In this document: one piece after another, positions 1-9,390 of the stretch
How positions within the stretch are numbered: position 1 is the first letter of the stretch
Layout: every line of letters begins with the position of its first letter
From: Prostheceraeus crozeri
Lineage: Eukaryota; Platyhelminthes; Polycladida; Euryleptidae
NCBI GenBank assembly: GCA_907163375.1
Contig: CAJQUW010009236.1
Span: forward strand, 124,001 to 188,000
Length of the DNA stretch: 64,000 nt
Direction of reading: 5' to 3'
The notes under the pieces: model-generated
Database searches by the model: none
What the model saw: the letters and a program-made list of their open reading frames with translations, nothing else
Told to the model about the DNA's origin: nothing
Translations under genes and position numbers: made by a program

Positions 1-2314
1 AAGATGTCGTCGAAAGTTCAGATTGAATTTGCGTAGAATCACAGTGATAAAATATTCGTGTTGAAAGTCATTTCATAGGAATTTCAGAATGGTGCTCCAG
101 TGAGCCATATCCAACCTTTTAGGGTGCAAGTTTGAAAAGCTCTGTATCTAAAAGTCAGGAAAGCTACGTTCACGTAGTTTGGTTTCAAAAGATCGACAAT
201 ATGCGATTAAAGAAAGGTTATCAGAAAGCTCTCGATATCAACTCGACGACATCACTGATGTAATCATTCGCAAATGGATAGCTTTATGAACCTCTGGGGT
301 ATGAATCCTCTGCGGAATAAAACAAAAACTGTCTTTCGAAATTCTGTATTTATGTCAAAATATAAAAGAAATTAAATGGTTAATGGGCTGGGCCTTCGTT
401 AACTTTCGATTGAAACAAAGTTCTTTGATCTGTTTTTAGCATCATTTCATATGGCTAATTTCTCTCGCCTCTTGTGAATTACGTCAATGGACTTCGATAT
501 ATTTTATTTTGCACGGAGAACCTATGTGTCAAGGATGAAGCGATCTCCATGATCCCTCCATCATCTCTCTTCCGTGATGCAGCCATAAAGAGTGTCGATG
601 ACTCTTCATTCGCTCCTCTGCATGCCAGCATGCGCGGTATACAATGTTTTCAGTACGCTCCGCCACCTCTCAATGGTGAGCAGTTTGTCCAACCCACCTA
701 ATAATGAATCGCAGCCCGACTGTAACTGCAGTGACACTAATCTGAATGCACTGTTCAGGCACATTTGTCTTATGAAATGAGGCGGATGAAGATGATTGGA
801 AAGAATGTTGTTCCACTTGAAAATACAAATCGTCAGTCTTTCCACAACCGATCACATCTCTATTTTTGGCGAATTTGGGATAACGTAATTCACGCAAATA
901 AAACATCTACAGAATTAGATTCATCTGCGCGCGCTTCGGTTTCCTAGAAAGGAAGAATTGTACGTAACCTTAATATTGAAATGGCACATCACCGAATTAG
1001 AAAACTTGCTCCATCTCGAATGGATAATTCGTGTATCGCTTGCTATTGGAAATGGCAAACAATAAGCTGTCAGCAGAGGACAGTAGAGCCAGTGAGAGAT
1101 GCGTGCGTGCTGTGATATCACGTCGCACACACCAGAACACACATCGATGCGTGGCTTCGATTCAATGTATGCACTATACAGTGAGCAATGCCGAGGAGAG
1201 GATCATCAAGTGAACTAATTTTCGCACGCCTGCTACTTTCTTTAATAATGATCGGAAGGGTCAACATTATGGAGAAAACTTGTGAGCAATGATCTGAATT
1301 CTTCGAATCTGAAGGAATTTTGGCAATTGAAGCACTTTGCTGTAACTCACTTTAATCCGCAAGCGACGCACGACTTTTTTCCTATTTCTGTAAGGTATTA
1401 GGAATTCCTTTTTGCCCATCGAATACGTTCCTCAATGTGCCGTCCATTTCGTATTAATCACACTTCTAAAAACATCCTTTCTCCGTGATCGAATTATAAA
1501 GAAAACATAGGCCGGTTATTTTACCTTTTCTTTTATTTGCGACATTTTCGCCCTCTAGCAAATACACAGGGTGACGAAATGAAATGTTTTTATCCTATAA
1601 AGGGATGCAACAACGGAGTGATTACAACTTAGAAGATCTAGATAAAATTGCGAAGCTTAAGTTAGACAATAATACAATTAGACATTTTATTGTCTAACTT
1701 AGGCTTCGCAAATAAAATAAAAGATAAAATTGCTGGACTATGTTTTTCTTTATCATTCACGCATTCTTAATAAGAGACTGTCTTGCAGTTGCTTATAGCA
1801 TACAAAGTTGTTCGACAAACTGCATACTCTTTCCCATGCATAGAGTAGTTACAGTGTCGATTCAAAATGATATCTGTATACAGTGAAAATTTTTATATCA
1901 AAAGATTCAGTTTTTTGCGGAGATTACGTTCCCGTGGTCCAAAACATTTTTTGAGCAGCTTTGAAAAAGTCAAAATTTTGCCAATTCATATACTACCGAG
2001 ATGACGCCCTCCTAACTAAGCGGAAATTAAGCTGATTATCAAGGGAATTTCATGATACGTATTATAATGGAAGTCTTCATGAAAAAGTCGAGATATTATT
2101 CGTGCTATCTTGGCTGAAATTTCAAGTTTTTGATTCAATTTTCACTGGCATGATTTTATGATTCCCTCAATTCATGTTTCATTTATTGAATCTGAGTATT
2201 GATGTGGACCCATTTACAACTTTCAAAGTTAATTGAAATCATTGTCTTTGATTCGGTTATTTTGCTCTGCCAGTGGCAGGTTGCTTGTGATATGATCACG
2301 CTTAAGAAAATACA
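1..2314. other. non-coding, no gene recognised
   Basis: I find no recognisable protein, RNA gene or element with defined ends here, apart from the small hairpin listed separately. Open frames are short (under 80 codons) and none resembles a known family. Probably intergenic or intronic host DNA. Confidence 0.6.
1649..1711. repeat. short imperfect hairpin
   Basis: Arms of about 25 nt around TTAGACAATAA and TTATTGTCTAA, with a loop of about 12 nt, form an inverted repeat with TTGCGAAGC at its base. It could be a tiny foldback repeat; no target duplication was identified. Confidence 0.6.
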
Positions 2315-2562
2315 CTTGAGGTTGAGCATGAAAGTAATAGGAACCTATCGAATTGCTAATCTAACAAACATTAAATTCCCAAGGCTGTCATGACACTGAG
2401 AATCTATAAAATGCCATCATTCCTTCTGCATTACAATCATAATCACTCAATTCCGTGGCAATTTCTGCAAAACGAGTTCATTTAATAAATTCGAAGGTGC
2501 TTACACATTGGGGATTTAATAAATGCGGAGTTACCACTCTACCTAATATACCTACTCTATGT
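2315..2562 (+). repeat. diverged inverted copy of 45553-45841
   Basis: About 250 bases match, in reverse orientation and with many substitutions and small gaps, the stretch at 45553-45841 inside the last regucalcin intron. Shared blocks include CCTATCGAATTGCTAAT, GGGGATTTAATAAATGC and CCACTCTACCTAATATA. Either an old dispersed repeat or an old segmental duplication. No exon is seen next to this copy. Confidence 0.75.
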
Positions 2563-3236
2563 TCCCATGAGTAAATTTTTTATCTAAAAAGGACCGTATC
2601 TGAAAAGCGATCATTTTTATCGATTAAAAATTGCAAGTTACACTCTTCATTTATCCTGATAATCGTCATTGATCAGTGCAATTCTGTTTGTAACACCATC
2701 AAGATGATGAAAACTGATGGAGCTATGTACCTTAAAGTGACCATCGATGAGTTGAATAATGGATCTAGCAGTCGAGTCAGACAATCGATGTTCACAGGAA
2801 GTCCTTATGACCACCATCGATATCACATCTCATGTTTTACTTACGTGAATGTATAAAATAATCATAATTTATTTCTTACCACAATCACTGATTTTCAGGG
2901 CACTAAGGCAAGCTGGAAGCAGAAGAACTACAAGTGCAATGTTCATGATTGTATAGTGATATTGCAGTTTGGTTGATTAAAACATTTATATGCAAGCAAA
3001 TACTATAAAATGTGATCGAAGCAGATGCGGAGTTTTGTTCTATATACGTCATGGCAATTTGTCTCCAAAAAACAGAAGTCGACCGAAGTGATTAATGAAA
3101 GGAATTGCAGTGTATGCGTGTCATATTCTCATTAACTTCAAGCAAGCTCATTGATCGCCACTCAGTGTGCATTAAGTGCTTGTTTTTCCACTGTTGAGCG
3201 ATAACAGATAGGACTAATTACCGCAAAACCTCTTAT
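2563..3236. other. non-coding, nothing recognised
   Basis: AT-rich sequence with no open frame of interest and no element ends seen. Confidence 0.55.
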
Positions 3237-3426
3237 ATCGCAGCGCCTCCACTTAGATATCGGTCCATTAGAAATGTATGGGGCGGTATTAGTAGGTGTG
3301 TGGTCTATTACAGGGTTTTAGCTGGACTTATTAGCTGGAGGAGGTCTCTTAGAAGGTGGCGGTCTGTTAACAGGATGGCTGTCTCTTAGCAAATGGCGGT
3401 CTATCAGCAGGCGACTGTCTCTTTGC
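3237..3426 (+). repeat. degenerate minisatellite, left part
   Basis: About nine irregular 17-22 bp units built on GGTCTATTAGNAGGNTGG. The same unit resumes at 29815, so this is one host array split by the large nested insertion. The last eight bases (CTCTTTGC) are the left target duplication of the outer hAT. Confidence 0.8.
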
Positions 3427-3614
3427 CAGGGCCAGGCGCGGTTAACCGATTCAACCGGTTTAACCGCGCGGTTTTTGGGTAGGCAAAGCTAACATTCGAG
3501 TCAACCGCGCGGTTGAACCGAGAGGTGGTTAGGCAAATGAAGCATTCGAGTCATAGACGGTTCACTGTTGTCAACAACTCATTGAAAAAAATCCCAAGGA
3601 GAAATCGGCTTGTC

Positions 3615-3986
3615 AGTAGTTAGAATTGCGGACGCACTGATAGTGGATGCGAACATGGATTGGAACATGTGTTCCGAATTGCCAATGCGAACATGTTCCG
3701 AATTGCGAATGCGAACATGGATATGAACATGTTCCGAATTGCGAATGGATGCGAACATGGATAGGAACATGTAAATAGGAACCGCGTTCCGATTGATAGG
3801 AGAATTGAGATCATACTCAATGATTCGGAACGGCTTGTTCCGAAATTGAATTAGAGTATGTGAATTAGAATAGGGATGCGAACATCTATTTCGGTACTTA
3901 AACAGGTGTTTGTTTTGAGACTGCTTGCTCGAATGCGACAATTGTGGCCATTGTGACTATGATGACAATTTTATTTATTTTCATAA
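3615..3986 (+). repeat. Polinton left terminal inverted repeat
   Basis: 372 bp, matching 23792-24163 in inverse with very few differences (I noticed one). The outer part contains internal direct repeats of a unit like GTTCCGAATTGCGAATGCG with GAACATGG. The inner boundary is TTTATTTATTTTCATAA. An open frame crosses both copies, but its codons simply follow the repeat units, so I do not call a gene. Confidence 0.95.
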
Positions 3987-4095
3987 TGCGTTTACAGATC
4001 AGAAATTATGTTATGAATGTTCTATTATTTACTAATCAGAATCCCATTTACAGAATTTGCGAAATGAAAACAAGAGGTCTACAATGTAAGTGTAA

Positions 4096-4389
4096 TTAAC
4101 CATAAAAAATGAAAGAAGGTAAGTCACGTCCCTCGGGGGACTCTGTTAACTTCAAGAAGTCCTCAGCCCATTCGAGGAATGTTGCATTGTTTGTGAAGTC
4201 GTGATCACACTCGTGTATAGGGCACTTCGCCGACAGTCCTTTTCTCCTTTGGAGTGCTGTCACTGTTAAAGTCTTCCAGAGTTCCACTTTGCATCCGCAA
4301 CACAAATTAACCTTCGCATCCAACGATCCACCCATAATTACTTGACTTTCATTTTGGTAACAGAACAGTTGTTTCTGGGTACTCATCAT
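4096..4389 (-). CDS. small cysteine-rich Polinton protein, unassigned
   Basis: A 97-residue open frame just inside the left terminal repeat, on the minus strand. It has two possible metal-binding clusters, CCGCK near residue 31 and CPIHECDHDF near residue 56, then an acidic, aromatic tail ending FIFYG. I do not recognise the family. Short Cys/His-rich proteins at the ends of Polinton-like viruses are often accessory proteins, but nothing here proves a role. It is divergent from the plus-strand gene at 4628. Coding status is uncertain. Confidence 0.45.
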   Translation of the reverse strand: MMSTQKQLFCYQNESQVIMGGSLDAKVNLCCGCKVELWKTLTVTALQRRKGLSAKCPIHECDHDFTNNATFLEWAEDFLKLTESPEGRDLPSFIFYG

Positions 4390-4627
4390 GAAGTTGATTC
4401 GTAATAGATTCCTAATGTCTACTCAAGTCACGAGGATTAGAACTTGCTTAATTGGAACAATGTCATCCTTATATATCCCTTTAGGGAAAATCGGAACCTC
4501 TCTGATTGGCTGTTGGGAATTCCTTTGTTTAAAAAGTATATAAGTCCTAGCTGTGTACCAATTCTCATCAAAGGTTCTAATCCTCAAGTACCATATTATC
4601 AGCCATCTTATTCTAATCACATTGAAA

Positions 4628-5023
4628 ATGGAACGTATCACAGCACCTCCCACTTCTCCAGCTGAAGTTGAAAGGATCGAATCGGAACAGGTATTCAGAA
4701 CAGGACCCATAACTCCTCCGGAGTCATCCGAAGATGAGAATTGCATGGTACAGAGTAGTGTGTTCGAAACACCGGTGGAGGCCTTGATAACGGTGAAGAC
4801 ACGCTGTGGAAGAGATGTTCGAAATGCGCCCAGGAGGATCCACACGAAGCGAATAAGTGTGCGTATGGAACCCGATGAGGAAAATCTCACAACTGCGCTG
4901 GAGTTCAGCATTATAGAACCACCAACGCCTCGCCGCTGCCCTGGTGCCCCCAAGAAAACAAAAGTGTGTGTTCGTGTTGACTTAAAAAAACTCATTCCTT
5001 TTCCCAATATCAACAACATGTAA
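4628..5023 (+). CDS. small Polinton protein with a TPxxxCPxAPKK motif
   Basis: A 131-codon open frame starting MERITAPPTSPAEVE; the reading is open further upstream, but this start begins the protein-like composition. It is rich in Pro, Glu and Ser, with an acidic patch (ESSEDEN) near residue 36 and, near residue 105, EPPTPRRCPGAPKKTK followed by VCVRVDLKKL. The arginine/cysteine/proline motif resembles the one in plant SIAMESE-type cyclin-kinase inhibitors; that likeness is from memory and may be chance. The opposite-strand frame at 4423-5019 looks like its shadow. Likely an accessory regulator, function unknown. Confidence 0.5.
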   Translation: MERITAPPTSPAEVERIESEQVFRTGPITPPESSEDENCMVQSSVFETPVEALITVKTRCGRDVRNAPRRIHTKRISVRMEPDEENLTTALEFSIIEPPTPRRCPGAPKKTKVCVRVDLKKLIPFPNINNM

Positions 5024-5332
5024 CTTTTTATCTTAAATATGACTATACATAAATGAACAATCTTGTTTTTATAATTTCACAAATCGAATTTCTAATAGGA
5101 TTTGAATGGGAACTGGGGATAGATATATTCATCTCTGAAATAGCTACCTATAAGTATTTCTAAGTTTAATATTTGAAGGATATATATTTCAAATCACTTG
5201 TTTGAGACTTTGAAACAGCACCGAACGTACTAGAACAAATTTGAAATGAATATTAATGTGTAATTCAAATGATAGTCAAATTGGATGAAAGTTTGAATAG
5301 ATTTACAGTGTTTTTTGAATGCTTTTTTCACC

Positions 5333-5665
5333 TTAGGATGATATCATACATATTGCATACAATACATCATCAGCTAGAGAATGAAAAGACCTTTCTAATG
5401 ATATAAGGTATGTACCCATTCGATGAAGAAATCCCTGTTGTATGCAAGTGTATGCAGGAAGAAAAAATTTATAATTTCAATTTCTAAGTTTCTCAACTAA
5501 ATTCTATCTATCTTTCAAAGGGCTATAGCTGCTTCGGATGGTGTCATACATGTGTCATACAATACACCATTAGAATCAGCATGAAAAGAGCATTCGAATG
5601 ATATAGCATATGTACCTATTCAATGAAAAAATCCTTGTTGTATGCAAGTGTATGCAACTGGAAAA
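5333..5665 (+). repeat. diverged tandem duplication, ~200-bp unit
   Basis: Two copies about 199 bp apart share TCATACA...CATACAATACA, then GAATGATATA and TTGTATGCAAGTGTATGCA. Non-coding part of the Polinton's left arm. Confidence 0.7.
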
Positions 5666-5771
5666 ATTCTAAGTTTTTTCTCAAAAATAACTAAGTTTTC
5701 AAGTTTTTGAAAATTTTCAAAGTTAAAGTTTGATCACTCGAAATGACCATAATGCATAAACTTCCACATGA

Positions 5772-5863
5772 ACTTGACCTTGACCTTTGACTTGACCTTG
5801 ACCTTTGACCTTCATACACTTCATACACTTCATACACTTCATACACTTCATACACTTCATACA
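5772..5863 (+). repeat. short tandem repeats (TTGACC and CTTCATACA)
   Basis: Runs of TTGACCTTGACCTT are followed by six near-exact 9-bp CTTCATACA units. Located in the Polinton non-coding left arm. Confidence 0.85.
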
Positions 5864-5888
5864 CGGGGGGGGGGCCTCAAAATTTCTC

Positions 5889-5974
5889 GGGCGCTTCGCG
5901 CCCTCGAAATTTTTCGGATTATAGGGTAAATAAATTTTCGAGTGCGCTTCGCGCACTCGAAAATTTATTTACCC
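5889..5974. repeat. two CGCTTCGCG hairpins, one a 51-nt palindrome
   Basis: GGGCGCTTCGCGCCC (5889-5903) is followed by a perfect palindrome at 5924-5974: 24-nt arms around loop TTC, core AGTGCGCTTCGCGCACT. It lies just before the telomere-like array. Confidence 0.9.
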
Positions 5975-6009
5975 ATGGGTTCCGGGTGCCATAGATACTC
6001 TTTTTGCTT

Positions 6010-6158
6010 CCCTAACCCTACCCCTAAACCTAACCCTAAACCTAACCCTAACCCTAAACCTAACCCTAACCTTAACCCTAACCCTAACCCTAACCTTAAC
6101 CCTAACCTTAACCCTAACCCTAACCCTAACCTTAACCCTAACCCTAACCCTAACCCTA
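6010..6158. repeat. telomere-like (CCCTAA)n array inside the Polinton
   Basis: About 25 units of CCCTAA with variants CCCTAAA and CCTTAA, equal to TTAGGG on the other strand. It is bounded on both sides by Polinton sequence, so it is interstitial. Confidence 0.95.
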
Positions 6159-6166
6159 GATACCAT

Positions 6167-6256
6167 TAAATTTAAATTTGGCGCAAAATTTGATTTTTCG
6201 AAATTTGGCGCGAAATTTGATTTTACGAAATTTGGCGCGAAATTCAAATTTCGATT
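6167..6256 (+). repeat. AAATTTGGCGCGAAATTTG short tandem repeats
   Basis: Three to four units of about 30 bp (AAATTTGGCGCGAAATTTG, then TTTT) directly follow the telomere-like array. Confidence 0.85.
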
Positions 6257-7313
6257 TTTGCGCGTTTCATGATGCAGTCTGGATTTAACTTCTTAAAACT
6301 TAATGACTTTTTCTTTATTATTTGAATTTAGATGAAATCCTTAACTTAAGTAGAATTTTAAATGTTTAGAACTGCAGGGAATCCATCTTCATCACATGTT
6401 AATTGGCTTAACTTCGCGGTTACATGTACCACTCTAGCATCAAAGACTTTGATGGCACTTTTCTATTTCATCATTAAAATATATCAGCTGTTTAGATTTG
6501 TTTGAATTCAACAGTTTGTTTTTCTATACCAATGTGATGTTATGATGACATCCGGTCTTTGTTCATGGTTCCTTTGTTAGAATCATATATAAAGAAGTTG
6601 TAGAGCTCCGTTCTTCACTCATTTTTGAATTATTCTTGGTGCATAGCAGACCTCGTTCTCCGTCTCTCCGTTTTATCTATTTATAACTGCAATTCTGAAG
6701 TGAGTTCTACATTCTTCTATTCACTACTTTCTATAGTTTGGGAGTAGGAACATTACTAAGTTCTTATAACCAGATAGTTTAAAACATGTGGCTGGATCTT
6801 AAGTTAGGAACACTATATGTTATATTATTAAACAGAATTATTAATTTTCATAATTAATTATAACATTTTCAAAACCTATAAAGCACACAAGCTTATATGA
6901 TGAAATGTTTAAATAAACAAACATTTCCAAAGTGTGCTTCAAATTTGTAAATAATTCAAATGCTAATTTTGTTTTCAAAGTGATAGTCTGTGAACCATTT
7001 ACAAATTAAAAGTTGTTTAACCAAAGTCAGAAATGTTTATCTTTTCAAAACAACAGTTTCGTTTCTATGATTTCATTTCGAAATAAAATAATAATACATC
7101 AGCTGATTTCAATTTCATGTTAATATGTAAACAACCCTTTTCAAGATAAATTCAACATTTCGACTTTCGGTTTCTATCTCGAAAAATATATATCTCTGTC
7201 AGAAAATTAATGACTGTGGAATTACTTTCAAATATTTATACAATAGTTACTTAAATGAGTTCATATTTGCTAACAGACAATGTAATGACAAACGTTTTCC
7301 ATGACTTACAGAA
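6257..7313. other. Polinton non-coding segment and likely promoter region
   Basis: AT-rich, without a convincing open frame. A run ATATATAAAGAAG near 6588 and ATATATATCTC near 7187 could be TATA-like, and this segment lies upstream of the first long plus-strand gene. No further structure recognised. Confidence 0.4.
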
Positions 7314-9210
7314 ATGGTTCGTCAAGCAAGCATTGCACGTCAAAGATTAATTTTTCACTACTGCGAAACTTGTAAACAACCGGTGCGTCATGCCAACAAG
7401 AGTGGGCATAAAGATTGTAATTTCAAGGAGGGCTGCACTTATGTGTACTGCCTCACCTGCAGAGCCTACGTGCGAAGCACAAAAATGGCCAACGACGAAA
7501 AGTCCAAAGCCTTCATCATCCGGCATGCTACCTGTGCGCAGGAGAATGGCAGGGGTGGAGTTAACCTGACCTCGAAAGCCGAAAGAAATAAATTGGCTAG
7601 ACTGTTCGCGAAGGAGGATAGGGCTGCAGAAGGAGTTTTAAGTCAATGCGCAGAACCCTCAAAACCCCCAACAAAACCGCCCACAAAAAGGAAATTCAAG
7701 TCAAGAGAATTCCTGGACAGTGACTCGTCATCCAGTGATTTAGAGGTGAGTACTGATAACTGTACATGCTAAATTTAAAATAAAAAATGAATAATGTTAA
7801 GAACATTTGTTTCGCTATGTATGAAGTAAATTCAATTTTTAAAACATTTCAGTGTCCGAGGTCTCAAGCGAAGAAAAAGACTGACAAAATGTTACCTCAA
7901 GTGAGAAATGTAAGTCATGTTGATAAAAATTAATCACCTTTGATGTAAAATAATATGTTATTTCTCTTTACAGCTGTTTAAAATTCTGCCACCGATACCG
8001 AAGATGCGTGTGGTAGAAGAAACAAGTAGCCCACGTCCCGTAAGTACAGCTGTTATAGTCGTTATTATAAGTTCCTCTCACCACTTAATGTATCATACAT
8101 AATGCATTTACTCAATTATTCTTCTATCTTTTTCTACCGTTTCAGGTAATGAGATCCTTATCCCTGAAAAAGACCAGGGTTAATAGCGTCGCCTCAACAC
8201 CTGCGACTACAACTTCCGTTGAGGATAATGAGGAGCGTCCCTATACAATACGGGAGTCCTCATCCGATGAGAGGGAGGATTCAGACGAGAGTAGCGAATC
8301 TTCAACATCGACCACCTCGTCCTCTTCAACATCAACCACCTCGTCGCCCACATCTTCTGATGAGGATGAAGCAAGACATTCCCTTGTAAGTACCGAATTT
8401 AATAATTAATAACTAAATCTCATGATTTCTCTTGATAAATGCTGTTCTAAAATTATAACAGTGATATCTATTTTCAAAATAATTCGATTCAGGACAATTT
8501 TTCACCGTTGACTCCTGAGGTACGATTTTCACAATTTTGTTAGAACTGTAGTGCTCTATCCTCATTATAAGGACATATAGATAGTAAACAATTATTTCTT
8601 CTTATTTCAGGATATGTGTGATTTCGCATCACAAGAAATATCATTCTCCCGAATCCGTGCGTCGCCAACTTGCAGCGTTCAGCTGCCCCCTACACCGATC
8701 CTTCAATACCGAACTCCTGCTCCTACTCCGGTCCCCTTTCCTGCTCCTGCTCCAATCCCTGTTCCTGCTCCTACTCCGATCCCTGATCCTGCTCCTACTC
8801 CGATCCCTGATCCTGCTCCTGCTCCAGTCTCTATTCCTGCTCCTTTACTACAACAATACAATGTTGACCTAGACGATACATCCGAGAATGATGAGCGGCT
8901 AGAAGAGAGGTTAAAACTGTGCCAGCAACGCCTGAAGATGGCTGAGGAGAGGGAAACTAAGCTCAGGGAGGAGAATAGGGGTTTGATTGTGTCCGTTAGA
9001 AATTTAACACAGTCAAACCTACTATTGTCCTCCTCTGTAGCCAGAGGTGGTCGACAGTTTGTGCGTGAGACGCTGATGCACTTAGTGTTTCGCGATGGGG
9101 AATTGACAAGAGTGAGGCTGTCTCACATGGAGGACACGACCGACTGCTGTGAGCAGTGCCACCATATTAAACTGTCGCACAGCGACAGGGTCAAGTGTGA
9201 AAAAATGTAA
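7314..9210 (+). CDS. multi-exon Polinton gene: Cys-rich head, acidic/proline-rich middle, coiled-coil tail
   Basis: Six open blocks (7314-7745, 7853-7909, 7974-8039, 8146-8385, 8493-8519, 8611-9210) are separated by short gaps that begin GT(A/G) and end (C/T)AG, each between whole codons, so this reads as one gene with five small phase-0 introns. Block 1 carries a Cys/His cluster (CETC, CNFKEGC, CLTC) that could bind zinc. Block 4 is Ser/Glu/Thr-rich, and block 6 starts with repeated PAPTPIPDPAP-type units, then a charged helix and a CCEQCHH tail. I do not recognise the family. Spliced early-type genes are plausible in such elements; a regulatory role is inference only. Confidence 0.65.
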
Positions 9211-9390
9211 ACTTTTTACTTTTACTTTTTGTTTTGACTTTAAATGGAAAAAGAAATTGTTACAAGTCCTGTCTTCTTATTTCATCGTAGATTGGAACAA
9301 ATGTCATTGGCTAGTAATCGTTGTGACGTCATAGGATGATAAAAAATATATATAGTCTGCAAAATTATAATCCTCACCAGTTTAATAAAC

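Noticed and set aside
3650-3780. A CRISPR-like repeat array in the Polinton end
   Set aside because: Repeats are irregular, without unique spacers, and are part of a terminal inverted repeat in animal DNA.
4423-5019. A 198-codon minus-strand frame over the CPxAPKK gene
   Set aside because: It mirrors the plus-strand gene, has no family likeness and looks like a shadow frame.
6010-6158. A chromosome end (telomere)
   Set aside because: The array is short, imperfect, and enclosed by Polinton sequence on both sides.
5942-6247. Open frames rich in Pro-Asn or Arg-Val dipeptides
   Set aside because: They are only translations of the CCCTAA repeat.
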